Source: WHSW01 sp963846165
GTDB taxonomy: Bacteria > Actinomycetota > Thermoleophilia > Solirubrobacterales > 70-9
Length of the DNA: 64,000 nucleotides
Direction: 5' to 3'
Assembly (NCBI GenBank): GCA_963846165.1
Contig: CAWJUU010000008.1
Location: 434,001-498,000 of the forward strand
The translations under genes were made by a program, and so were the position numbers. The notes below the pieces were generated by a model, which saw nothing but the letters and a program-made list of their open reading frames with translations, was not told the DNA's origin and ran no database searches. Shown piece by piece: positions 49,057 through 58,371 of the stretch; within the stretch, counting starts at the first letter, position 1, and the number at the start of each line of letters is the position of its first letter.

Positions 49057-51009
49057 CTACCTCACCGCTTCGGCGAGCAGCGTCGAGACGTCAACCACGC
49101 GTAGCTCATCACCGCGTTGGCGCACGCCGTCATCGAGCATCACGGTGCAGAACGGGCAGGCGACCGCGAGCGTCTCGGCGCCGGTCTCGGCCGCCTCGCG
49201 CACGCGCTCGTCGTTGATCTTGCCGGCGCGTTCCTCCATCCACATATGCGCGCCGCCGGCGCCGCAGCAGAAGGTGCGCTTGCCGCTGCGCTCCATCTCG
49301 ATCGGCTCGCCGACCGCGGCCACCAGCTCACGCGGATCGTTGATCACGTCGTTGTGGCGAGCCAGGTAACACGAGTCGTGATATGTGATCTGGCCTTCGG
49401 CGGCTTTCGGTTGCAGCCTTCCCTCGCGTACGAGCTCGGCCAGCAGCTCGGTGTGGTGGACCACCTCGTAGTCGCCGCCGAAGTCCGGGTACTCGTTGCC
49501 GATCGTGTTGAAGCAGTGGGGACAGCTCGCCACCACCTTGGTGACGCCGGCATCGTTGAGCGTCTTGACGTTCCGCTCCGCGTGGGACTGGAAGAGGTAT
49601 TCGTTGCCCATTCGCCGGGCCGGGTCGCCGGTGCAGGACTCGCGCGGACCCAGGATCGCGAAGTCGATGCCGGCTGCCGCGAGCAACTTGGCCGTCGACT
49701 CGGCGGCGGTGCGCGCGCGCTCGTCGAAGGATGCGGCGCACCCGACCCAATAGAGGACGTCGGGCGGGGGGTCGCCCGTCTCGAGCACCCGGACGCCGAG
49801 CCGCTCGGCCCAGTCGGCGCGCTCGGTCTGGGGCTTGCCCCACGGATTCGAGGCACGTTCGACATCGCGCAGCATCGGCTCGGCCTCGGCCGGAAAGCGC
49901 GAGTCGACCATGACCAGGTGGCGGCGCAGATCGATGATGTGGTCGACGTGCTCGATCGATACCGGGCACTCGCGCACGCAGGCACCGCAGGTGACGCAGT
50001 CCCAGACCACGTCGTCGGTGACGGCCCCGGGAACGAGCGGCTCCGGTTCAAAGCCCTCTTCGCCTCGCAACAGCTTCGGTCCCTCGGCGAACACCTGGTC
50101 GCGCAGCGCCATGATCAGCAGCTTCGGCGAGAGTTCCTTGCCCGTGTTGAACGCCGGGCAGACGTCCTGGCAGCGTCCACATTCGGTACACGAGAAGCTG
50201 TCCATCGTCTGCTTCCAGGTCAGCTCGGGAACGGTGCCCGCGCCGAAGCGCATCTCCTCCTCGGGGACGTCGAAGCGCAGCGGCTCGATCCGGCCCCCGG
50301 GGCGGGTGTGGCCGAAGAAGACGTTCACGGCTGCGGTGACGATGTGGAGGTGCTTGGAGTGGGGGAGGTAGGCGAGGAAGGTGAGGATGAGCAGCACGTG
50401 CGCCCAGACGAGGACCCGCTCGAGGACTTCGGTCGCCTGATCGTCTCCGAAGACGGTCGAGAGGGCGTCGGAGACGGGCGACCACGCGGCCGGCCATTCG
50501 TTCAGATTCAGAGCGATCCTCGTCGCGTGCCAGAGCAGCAGCGTCGAGACGATTCCCGCGATCAGCCCCAGGATCAGGTCGGCCTCGCCGAGGTGGCTGC
50601 CCTGAAAGCGCGCAGGTCGCTGCACCTTGCGGATCAGCACAGCACCCACGACTCCGCCCAGCACCAGCACCGCGAACATGTCCACCATCAGCGCGTACCA
50701 GCCGGCGTGGCCCAGCCATGGCAACGTCGCATCGCGATCGACCGCCCCGACCATCGCGATCAGGATCGTCGGGAAGAGGACGAGGAAGCCCCAGAAGATG
50801 GCGGCGTGGATCAGCCCGGGGACAAGGCGTTGGAGAAGCTTGCGTTGGCCGAGGACGATCACCGCCTCGTTGCGGCTCCGTCGCCGGAAATCGTCGAAGC
50901 GCTCGGCGGGCTTGCCGAGCCGGACGAGGTCGGTGAGGAGCTTGGCGCGGCGGCCGAACAGAAAGCCGCTCACCGCGAGCGCCGCGGCGAGGGCGATCGC
51001 TCCGATCAC
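49057..51009 (-). CDS. EtfD-like membrane Fe-S oxidoreductase (ETF:menaquinone oxidoreductase)
   Basis: 650 residues from GTG 51009. The N-terminal ~270 residues hold a set of membrane helices of the NarI/gamma type (LIHAAIFWGFLVLFPTILIA ... HVLLILTFLAYLPHSKHLH). Two 4Fe-4S clusters follow (CTECGRCQDVCPAF and CVTCGACVRECPVS), then two CCG domains (HDSCYLARHNDV and FCCGAGGAHMW regions). This is the architecture of mycobacterial EtfD, which takes electrons from EtfAB and reduces menaquinone. It directly follows etfB-etfA, so the three form one electron-transfer unit. Confidence 0.9.
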   Translation of the reverse strand: MIGAIALAAALAVSGFLFGRRAKLLTDLVRLGKPAERFDDFRRRSRNEAVIVLGQRKLLQRLVPGLIHAAIFWGFLVLFPTILIAMVGAVDRDATLPWLGHAGWYALMVDMFAVLVLGGVVGAVLIRKVQRPARFQGSHLGEADLILGLIAGIVSTLLLWHATRIALNLNEWPAAWSPVSDALSTVFGDDQATEVLERVLVWAHVLLILTFLAYLPHSKHLHIVTAAVNVFFGHTRPGGRIEPLRFDVPEEEMRFGAGTVPELTWKQTMDSFSCTECGRCQDVCPAFNTGKELSPKLLIMALRDQVFAEGPKLLRGEEGFEPEPLVPGAVTDDVVWDCVTCGACVRECPVSIEHVDHIIDLRRHLVMVDSRFPAEAEPMLRDVERASNPWGKPQTERADWAERLGVRVLETGDPPPDVLYWVGCAASFDERARTAAESTAKLLAAAGIDFAILGPRESCTGDPARRMGNEYLFQSHAERNVKTLNDAGVTKVVASCPHCFNTIGNEYPDFGGDYEVVHHTELLAELVREGRLQPKAAEGQITYHDSCYLARHNDVINDPRELVAAVGEPIEMERSGKRTFCCGAGGAHMWMEERAGKINDERVREAAETGAETLAVACPFCTVMLDDGVRQRGDELRVVDVSTLLAEAVR

Positions 51010-51014
51010 GACGT

Positions 51015-51983
51015 CTATGGCCCGCCGGCCTTCCTGAGCTCTGCGGTCACCGCGGGCACGATCTCGGTCAGGTCGCCGATCACGGCGTAGTCGGCGCTGG
51101 CCATGATCGGCGCCTCGGCGTCGGAGTTGATCGCGAGGATCGTCTTTGCTCCCTTGCAGCCGGCGATGTGCTGGGTGGCGCCGCTGATGCCGCAGGCGAT
51201 GTAGAGGTCGGGCGAGACCTTGGTACCGGTCTGGCCGACCTGGTCGGTGTGCGGGCGCCAACCGGCGCTGGTCACGACCCTGGAGCAGCCGACGGCAGCG
51301 CCGAGGAGCTCCGCCAGCTCCTCGAGAATCCCGAATCCCTCGGCCGAGCCGACGCCCCGGCCCCCGCTGACGACGACCTTGGCCTCGGCAAGCGATACGC
51401 CGCTGGTCTCCGTGCTCATGTGCTCCGCCACCTGCACCAGCAGGTCGGCATCGTCGAGGGTCGGTGTGAACACCTCGATCGCAGGTGCGTCGGCCCCGTC
51501 CACGGCCAGCGCCGCGACCGCATGCGGCGCGACCGAGAGCAGCGGCGGATCGCCGTGGAGTCGCGCCTCCTCGAGCAGGCTCCCGCCCCAGCGCATTCGG
51601 GTCACCTCCAGGGTCCCCGCGTCGGCGACCTGGATGCAGTTGGCCGCGAACGGCTGGTCCATCCGGGCCGCGACATGAGCCAGAACCTCGTTGCCGCGGT
51701 TCGTTCCCGCCGCGACGACCGCGCTCGGCTCGAGCCGATCCACCAGCTCGATCACGCTCGTGGCCCACGCCCCCGGCGCGTACTCGGTGAGTCGCTCGTC
51801 CTCGGCGATATGAGCAGTCCCAACCCCGTGGGCAGCGAGCGAGGCCGCGGCCTCACGGCCGCCCGGTCCGACCAGCAGCGCGCTCACCGGCTCGCCGGTG
51901 GCCAGCTCGCGCGCGAGCGCGAGCGCCTGCAGCGACAGCTCGTCGACCTCGCCGCCGTCGTGCTCGGCCAGCACGAGCACCAC
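51015..51983 (-). CDS. etfA: Electron transfer flavoprotein alpha subunit
   Basis: 322 residues, starting where etfB ends (1-base overlap). The N-terminal ETF domain is followed by the C-terminal FAD domain: VVVSGGRGVGSAEGF, SRVVTSAGWRPHTDQVGQTG, PDLYIACGISGATQHIAG and ILAINSDAEAPIMASADYAV are canonical. The heterodimer EtfAB carries electrons from flavoprotein dehydrogenases to the membrane. Here the likely donor is the dimethylglycine-dehydrogenase-like protein upstream. Confidence 0.96.
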   Translation of the reverse strand: MVLVLAEHDGGEVDELSLQALALARELATGEPVSALLVGPGGREAAASLAAHGVGTAHIAEDERLTEYAPGAWATSVIELVDRLEPSAVVAAGTNRGNEVLAHVAARMDQPFAANCIQVADAGTLEVTRMRWGGSLLEEARLHGDPPLLSVAPHAVAALAVDGADAPAIEVFTPTLDDADLLVQVAEHMSTETSGVSLAEAKVVVSGGRGVGSAEGFGILEELAELLGAAVGCSRVVTSAGWRPHTDQVGQTGTKVSPDLYIACGISGATQHIAGCKGAKTILAINSDAEAPIMASADYAVIGDLTEIVPAVTAELRKAGGP

Positions 51984-52747
51984 TAGGCCACCCCCAGCTC
52001 GCGCATCATGTCGACGACCGCCGGCGCCGCCTGGGGACCGTTACCGAGGATCTCCGCCTGCTTTCCCTGCCCCGGCGGGACCCGGAGGCGGACCATCTCC
52101 AGGCGTGCTTCGGCTCGCTCGGGCGTGCTCGTCTCGACCGGCTTCTGCCTGGCGCGAAGCTTCGCCGGCACCGACGGGTAGCGCGGCAGGTTGATTCCCT
52201 CGAGGACGCTCACCACCGCAGGCAGCGGAACGCGATACACGTCGCGGCCTCCTGGCACCTCCTGCTCGCAGCGAGCGTGGCCGTCCTCGATCGAGAGCCC
52301 CTTGAGGCCGGTGACGATCGGGAGCCCGAGGACGTGCGCGACCCTGATCGCGACCTGGTAGTTGCCCGAGTCCGCCGACTCGTTCCCGAAGATGATCAGG
52401 TCGTGCTCCCCACCCTTGGCGCGCTCGGCCTCGATCGCGTCGAGGATCGCCCCCGTCGTCGCCTGCGGGTCCCATTCCTCGCCGTCGGTGACGAGCAGGA
52501 TGCCGCGATCGCCCCCGATCGCGAGCGAGTCGCGGATCTGCTCCTCGGCGTCGGCGGGCCCGAGCGTCAGCACGACAACATCGCCGCCGTGCTGTTCGAC
52601 CAAGCGCACGGCCTGCTCGACGCCGCACTCCTCGTGGGGGCTGATCGTGAACCCAAGGTGACGCGTTTCGAGGGCCCGCTCGTCGTCGGTCAGGACCATC
52701 CGACCGCCGGTCAGCGGCACCCGCTTGACGCAGACGAGGATCCTCAT
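51983..52747 (-). CDS. etfB: Electron transfer flavoprotein beta subunit
   Basis: 254 residues. ETF-beta features: MRILVCVKRVPLTGGRM, FTISPHEECGVEQAVRLVEQ, LTLGPADAEEQIRDSLAIGG, DLIIFGNESADSGNYQVAIR and LPAVVSVLEGINLPRYPS. It forms EtfAB with the next gene. The 13 bases between the dehydrogenase stop and its start suggest one operon. Confidence 0.96.
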   Translation of the reverse strand: MRILVCVKRVPLTGGRMVLTDDERALETRHLGFTISPHEECGVEQAVRLVEQHGGDVVVLTLGPADAEEQIRDSLAIGGDRGILLVTDGEEWDPQATTGAILDAIEAERAKGGEHDLIIFGNESADSGNYQVAIRVAHVLGLPIVTGLKGLSIEDGHARCEQEVPGGRDVYRVPLPAVVSVLEGINLPRYPSVPAKLRARQKPVETSTPERAEARLEMVRLRVPPGQGKQAEILGNGPQAAPAVVDMMRELGVA

Positions 52748-52760
52748 CGGCGGTGGGCCA

Positions 52761-55301
52761 CTACGAGCGGACTCGCTCGTTCTCGGGATCGAACAGCGGC
52801 GTCGAGTCGGCGCGCTCCACGGTCACCGGGTAGCGCTCGCCCATGTACTCGACGGCCAGCGCTTCCCCGATATTGGCGTGCTCGGGAGGCAGGTAGGAAA
52901 GCAGGATGTGCTTCCCGATCGACGGACCCGCCCCGGCGCTGGTAACGAACGAGCGGCGCCCGTCGCGGTCGGTGAGGGGAGCGCCGTTCCGGGTCAGGAT
53001 GGGTTCGCCGCCCAGCATGTAGCGCTTCTGCCCGTTGCTCGAGCTGTGGTCGTCGACCGTGAGCGTGCAGAGCACTGCTGCCGGCTCCTCCTCGCGGTGG
53101 CGCACGTGCGCCTCCTTGCCGACGAAGTCCGGCTCCTTGACCTTGCCCCATGCCATCCCCGCCTCGACGACGTTGTACTCGCCATCGAGCTCGAAGCCGT
53201 GGGCCCGGTAGCACTTCTCGAGCCGTCCGGTGGTGGCGTAGACGCCGATGCCGGCGGGGACGATCCCGTGCGGGCGCCCGGCCTCCCGGACGACGTCCCA
53301 GAGTCTGGCGCCCTGCTCGATCGGGACGTAGAGCTCCCAGCCCAGATCGCCGACGTATGAGATGCGCGACGCCAGCGTGCGCAGGGAGTCGACCTCGATC
53401 GTCCGAAAGGTGGCGAACGGGAATCCCTCGTGCGAGACGTCGTCGCTGGTGATGCTCGCGACCACGTCGCGGGCCCGCGGCCCCCAGAGCCCGAGCGTGC
53501 ACCAGCTCGAGGTGAGGTCGAAGATCTGCGCCGTGCCGTCTTCCGCCAGGTGGTCGGAGAACCACTTGAGGTCCGCCATCCCGGAGGCGCCGCCGGTGAC
53601 GACTCTGAAGTGGTCGTCGCCAAGGCGCATGATCGTCAGGTCGGCGCGGAAGCCGCCGCTGGGGGTGAGGATCGGGGTGTAGACGACCCGCCCATGCTTG
53701 ACGTCCGTCTGGCGCACGGCGACCCGCTGCACGCTCTCGAGCGCGCCGGGGCCGACGACGTCGAAGATGCAGAAGGCGGTGAGGTCGATCATCGCGACCC
53801 GGTCACGCATGGCAAGGTGCTCGGCGTTGATGATCGGCGACCACCAGCGCGCGTCCCATTCCGCCTCGCGCTGTGAGACCCGGTCGGCGTATTCGTCGAG
53901 CAGCGGCTTGTTCGACTCGTACCAGTGCGGTCGCTCCCAGCCGGCGGCCTCGAAGAACACGGCGTCGAGCTCGCGCTCGCGCGCGTAGAACGGCGGCAGC
54001 CGGACCCGTCGGTCCGACTCCCACTGCTCGGAGGGGTGGACGATGCCGTAGGTCTTGTTGAAGCCCTCGGCGGCGCGCGCCTTCACGTGCTCGATACTCT
54101 TCTGGCACTCGTGGAAGCGGGCGATGTCGGCGCCGTGCACGTCGATCTCGGATTCGCCGTGGACCATCCACTCGGCGACGGCGCGCCCGACGCCGGGGCC
54201 CTCTTTGACCCACACCGCGGCCGCGGACCAGAGCCCCTTGACCTCCGGCGTCTCGCCGAGGATCGGCATGCCGTCGGGCGTCAGCGAGAGCAGGCCGTTG
54301 ATCGCGTACTTGATCCCCACCGACTCGTCTCCAACGATCTCCGGCATCAGCTCCAGGGCCTGCTCCATCTGAGCCGTGAAGTCGTCCTGCGTGAACGGGA
54401 ACTCGGTCGGCGACAGCGCGGCCTCCTCGACCGAGGGGATCTCGTCGGGATCGTGGAGGATCGGACGGTGCGCGTAGGAGCCCACCTCGAGCCCGCTGCC
54501 GTCCTGGCGTTCGTACATGTTGGTGTCCATGTCGCGGACGATCGGGAACTCGATCGCGCTCTCCGCGTCGGCGAAGCGCGGGACGGGGCCGATGTCGATC
54601 ATCTGGTGAACCGCGGGCGTCAGCGGGATCGAGGCCCCGGCCATCCGCGCCACCCGCGGGCTCCAGACGCCGCAGCAGATCACCACCGCCTCGGTCTCGA
54701 TCTCGCCCCTGCTCGTGCGGATCCGCCTGACCCGCCCGCGCTCGCCGTCTAGGCCGAGCACCTCGTTGTTCGCCGATACGGTGAGGGCGCCCATCTCCTG
54801 TGCCTGCTCGCGCATCAGCGTCCCCGCGCGCAGTGAATCGACCACGCCCACGCCCTCCGAGTAGAAGCCACCGACGATCACGCTCTCGTCGATGTAGGGC
54901 ACGAGTTCCTTGATCTTTGCCGTGGTCACGAGCGAGACGCCCTCGACCCCCCACGATGCGGCGGAGGCCATCCGCCGCGCCAGCTCCTGCATGCGCTCCT
55001 CGGTTCGGGCGACCTCGATCCCGCCGCACACCGTGAGCACGCCGAGCTGCGCGTACTGGTCGACGCTGTCGCGCGTCAGGGCAGTCATCTCACGCGAGTG
55101 GTCCACCGGGTAGATGAAGTTCGAGGCGTGCCCGGTCGAGCCGCCTGGGTTCGGCAGCGGCCCCTTGTCGAGCAGCACGAGGTCGCGCCACCCGAGCCGG
55201 CCGAGGTGGTACGCGATGCTGTTGCCGACGATGCCGGCGCCGATCACGACCACGCGGGCCGTCGCAGGGAGAGGGCTGGCTTGGTGAACCTCGTCCGCCA
55301 A
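52761..55301 (-). CDS. Dimethylglycine/sarcosine-dehydrogenase-like flavoprotein fused to GcvT domain
   Basis: 846 residues from TTG 55301. The N-terminal DAO-type FAD domain has VVVIGAGIVGNSIAYHLGRL and GGSTGHASNF; the His in GSTGHA matches the position of the His that binds FAD covalently in dimethylglycine dehydrogenases. The middle domain includes GLLSLTPDGMPILGETPEVK. From about residue 430 a GcvT-type THF-binding domain begins (MIDLTAFCIFDVVGPGALES, YVGDLGWELYVP, GVYATTGRLEKCYRAHG). Such fusions oxidatively demethylate N-methyl amines and pass formaldehyde-level carbon to THF, making 5,10-methylene-THF. Electrons go to ETF, which is encoded next. Confidence 0.92.
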   Translation of the reverse strand: MADEVHQASPLPATARVVVIGAGIVGNSIAYHLGRLGWRDLVLLDKGPLPNPGGSTGHASNFIYPVDHSREMTALTRDSVDQYAQLGVLTVCGGIEVARTEERMQELARRMASAASWGVEGVSLVTTAKIKELVPYIDESVIVGGFYSEGVGVVDSLRAGTLMREQAQEMGALTVSANNEVLGLDGERGRVRRIRTSRGEIETEAVVICCGVWSPRVARMAGASIPLTPAVHQMIDIGPVPRFADAESAIEFPIVRDMDTNMYERQDGSGLEVGSYAHRPILHDPDEIPSVEEAALSPTEFPFTQDDFTAQMEQALELMPEIVGDESVGIKYAINGLLSLTPDGMPILGETPEVKGLWSAAAVWVKEGPGVGRAVAEWMVHGESEIDVHGADIARFHECQKSIEHVKARAAEGFNKTYGIVHPSEQWESDRRVRLPPFYARERELDAVFFEAAGWERPHWYESNKPLLDEYADRVSQREAEWDARWWSPIINAEHLAMRDRVAMIDLTAFCIFDVVGPGALESVQRVAVRQTDVKHGRVVYTPILTPSGGFRADLTIMRLGDDHFRVVTGGASGMADLKWFSDHLAEDGTAQIFDLTSSWCTLGLWGPRARDVVASITSDDVSHEGFPFATFRTIEVDSLRTLASRISYVGDLGWELYVPIEQGARLWDVVREAGRPHGIVPAGIGVYATTGRLEKCYRAHGFELDGEYNVVEAGMAWGKVKEPDFVGKEAHVRHREEEPAAVLCTLTVDDHSSSNGQKRYMLGGEPILTRNGAPLTDRDGRRSFVTSAGAGPSIGKHILLSYLPPEHANIGEALAVEYMGERYPVTVERADSTPLFDPENERVRS

Positions 55302-55305
55302 GAGA

Positions 55306-56749
55306 TCACGTGGTGTGAATGAGCACCGTCCGCAGCTCGGTGAGCGTGTCCATCGGATAGCGGCCGCCGACGCGGCCGATGCCGCTCTCCGAGCGACGCG
55401 CCGCCGCCCCAGGGGAGATGGACCTCCCAGTAGTTGGTCGTCTCGTTGATGTTCACGAGCCCCATCGGGATCGCGTTGGCGAAGCGGAGGCCGGCGGCGA
55501 GGTCGCCGGTGAAGATCGCCGCCATCAGCCCGAACGTCTGTGAGTTGGTTTGCGCGATCGCATCGTCGAGCGAGCTCACCGAGACGATCGGGGCGATCGG
55601 GCCGAAGGTCTCCTCGGTGACCGCGATCGAGTCCGGCGGCACCCGGTCGAGCACCGTTGCGGGCCAGTAGAGCCGGGTCGGAAAGCCCTCGGCGCGCGCC
55701 CCGCCGGCGACCACCTCGGCGCCGCGCTCGACCGCGTCGGCGACGTGCGCGTCCATCTTCGCGGCTCCGGGCTCGTTGTTGAGCGGTCCCAGCGTCGTCG
55801 CCTCCTCGAGCGGGTCGCCCAGCCTCACGTCCCGCTCGACCTGCTCGGCCAGCTTGGCGACGAACTCCTCGCGCACAGCCTCGTGGACGAGCAGGCGCTC
55901 GGACGCCGAGCAGCTTTGCCCGGCGCCCAAGAAGCAGCCGACCTGGGCCGCCTCGGCGGCCGCGTCGAGGTCGGCGTCCTCCATGACCACGAGCGGGCCG
56001 TTGCCGCCCATCTCGAGCAGCTGCACCTTGCCGGCCGCCTGGCGCGCAACGATCATCCCGGTCTGGGTCGAGCCGGTGAAGGCGACGGCCTGGGTGTCGG
56101 GGTTGACCGCGAGCTCGTCGCCGACCTCGGGGCCGGGGCCGAGGACGAAGTTGAACACCCCGGGCGGCAGGTCGGCCTCGGCGACGCACTCGGCGAGCAC
56201 TCCGGAGCAGACGGCGGTCGACGGAGCCGGGGTCCAGACCACCGGGCAGCCGCAGGCGAGCGCAGGGGCCAGTACCTCGGCGGGCATCGTGTACGGCCAG
56301 TTCCAGGGCGTGATCAGCCCCAGCACCCCGACCGGGCGCCGCAGCAGCAGCACCAGCCGGCCCGGCGCCGCGGTCTCGGGGATCCTGCCCTCGACCCGCT
56401 TCGCGTCCTCGGCCGCCATGCGCCAGAACTCGATCAGCTCGCCGACCTCGACCTCGGACTCGGCCTTCAGCGGCTTGCCCTGGTCGAGGGTGCAGATCCG
56501 CGCGAGCTCCTCGCGGCGGCGCTCGCAGGCGTCCGCGACCCGGTGCAGGAGTGCCGCGCGCTCGAAGCCGGTTCGCCCGGCCCAGGCAGCGAAGGCGGCG
56601 TTCGCCGCATCGATCGCGCGCCGCGCGTCCTCGCGACCCCCCTCGGCCACCGGCCCGAGCGATTCCCCGGTGGCCGGGCTGATCGCCTCGACCGTGGCGC
56701 CGTCGGCGGCGTCGCACCACTCGCCGTCGATGAACATCCGGGTCGTCAT
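55306..56749 (-). CDS. NAD(P)-dependent aldehyde dehydrogenase, 1-base frameshift near 55392
   Basis: 480 residues after repair. ALDH motifs: TPWNWPYTMPAEVLAPALAC, FTGSTQTGMIV, LLEMGGNGPLVVMEDADLD (catalytic Glu), GAGQSCSASERLLVH (catalytic Cys) and EETFGPIAPI. An extra base near 55392 hides the normal ending (GASSESGIGRVGGRYPMDTL then LRTVLIHTT, stop 55306). Context suggests betaine aldehyde or a similar aldehyde as substrate, produced by the GMC dehydrogenase encoded upstream. The dehydrogenase/GcvT gene starts 4 bases past its stop. Confidence 0.92.
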
Positions 56750-56768
56750 CGTCTTGGCCGACCCGGCA

Positions 56769-58342
56769 TCAGGCCGTGGCGGCCTCGGCGAGCTTGCCGG
56801 CGTCCTCCTTGACCATGTCCGAGCACTTCTCGCCGATCATCGTCGTCGTGATCACCGGGTTGGGGGCGACCAGGAACGGCATCGCCGCCCCGTCGCAAAC
56901 CCGCAGCGCACGCACGCCCTTGACCCTCAGGCGCGGGTCGAGCGGGGTCTCGGGGTCGTCCGCCGCCCCCATCCGGACCGTGCACGAGGGGTGGTAGACG
57001 GTGTTGTGGGTCTTGTGGATGTAGTCGAGCAGGTCGTCGTCGCTCTGGGCGTCCGGCCCGGGCGCGAGCTCGTCGCCCCTCCAGCCGTCCATCGCCTTCT
57101 GCGAGACGATCTCGCGTGCGAGCTTCACCCCGTGCAGCATCACGCGCTCGTCGTGCGGGTCGGTGAAATAGCGCGGGTCGACCTTCGGCTTGTCGCGGAA
57201 GTCCCGCGAGCGCAGGCGCACCGTCCCCCGCGAGCGTGCGTGGGTGACGTTCGGCGTCAGGCAGAAGGCGTTCTCGGTCGTCGGGTAGCCGTGGCGGACC
57301 AGGTTCATGTCGAACGGCACCGAGCCGTAGTGGAACATCAGGTCGGGCCGGTCGAGGCCCTCCTGGGTCATCGTGAAGATGCCGATCTCCCACCACTGGG
57401 TCGAGGTCGTCACCATCGACTGCTTCGCATCCCACATCACCAGGCCCTCGGGATGGTCGTCGAGGTGCTCGCCGACCCCGGGGAGTCGACCAGGACCTCG
57501 ATCCCGAACTCGCGCAGCTGCTCGGCCGGGCCGATGCCCGAGAGCATCAGCAGCTTCGGGTCGTCGATCGCCCCGCAGCTCAGGATCACCTCGCGGCGCG
57601 CGCCGACCTGGATCGAGTGGATCAGGTCGGGGCTCAGGTACTCGGCGCCGGTGCAGCGCTTCTCCTCGTCGAACAGCAGGCGCTTGGCGCGGCAGCCCGT
57701 TCGCACCTCGAGGTTCTTGCGCTCGTCGATGATCGGGTGCAGGTAGGACTTCGACGACGAGGAGCGCACGTTGTTCTCGTCGGACGCGATCTGGAACCAG
57801 TTCGCGCCGTGGGTGACGGTCTTGCCGGAGTTGAACTGAACGGTCGGGATCCCGGCCTGCACGCAGGCCTCGAGCAGCGCCGCGCCGCAGGGGTCGTTCG
57901 GGGGCACGTCGCGCAGCTTCACCGGCCCCTCGCGGCCGTGGTGGTCGCCCTCGCCGCTGTTGTTCTCGAGCCGCTTCAGCAGCGGGAAGCATTCCTCGGC
58001 GCTCCAGCCCTCGCAGCCCATCGAGACCCACTCGTCGAGGTCCTCGGCCGGGGTCCAGAAGGCGATGCACGAGTTGTGCGACGAGCAGCCGCCGAGCACC
58101 TTGGCGCGCGCGTGGCGCATGAACGAGTTGCCTCGCTCCTGGGGCTCGATCGGGTAGTCCCAGTCATAGCCGGACTCGAGCAGCGCCATCCAGGCCTCGA
58201 GGTCGAGGATCGCCTGGTCGCCGACGTCGGACGGCCCGGCCTCCAGCAGGCAGACGCTCGTCTCGGGGTCCTCGGACAGGCGCGCCGCAACGACGCAGCC
58301 CGCGGTGCCGCCGCCGACGACGACGTAGTCAAACTGCTCCAT
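56769..58342 (-). CDS. GMC-family oxidoreductase (choline-dehydrogenase-like), 1-base frameshift near 57480
   Basis: 524 residues after repair; starts at ATG with AGAGGAGA upstream. FAD-binding DYVVVGGGTAGCVVAARLSE, LLEAGP, ARAKVLGGCSSHN (GMC signature 1), REVILSCGAIDDPKLLMLSG (signature 2). The frame is lost at DSPG for lack of one G in the run at 57478-57481, then continues GVGEHLDDHPEGLVMWD through YHPSCTVRMG (catalytic His) and NPVITTTMIGEKCSD. Oxidises a primary alcohol, plausibly choline given the neighbours; other alcohols cannot be excluded. Confidence 0.9.
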
Positions 58343-58371
58343 GTTGTCTCCTCTCTTGGGCGCCGGCGCGG

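Noticed and set aside
49117..51090. 657-codon open frame on the plus strand, antisense to etfD
   Set aside because: Composition is the usual high-GC shadow (rich in H, R, D, V repeats), there is no domain or start signal, and the opposite strand has clear Fe-S motifs.
55302..56720. Read-through of the dehydrogenase frame upstream to 56720, making a giant 1319-residue protein
   Set aside because: The upstream part is out-of-frame shadow of the aldehyde dehydrogenase; the real start is TTG 55301 after the ALDH stop.
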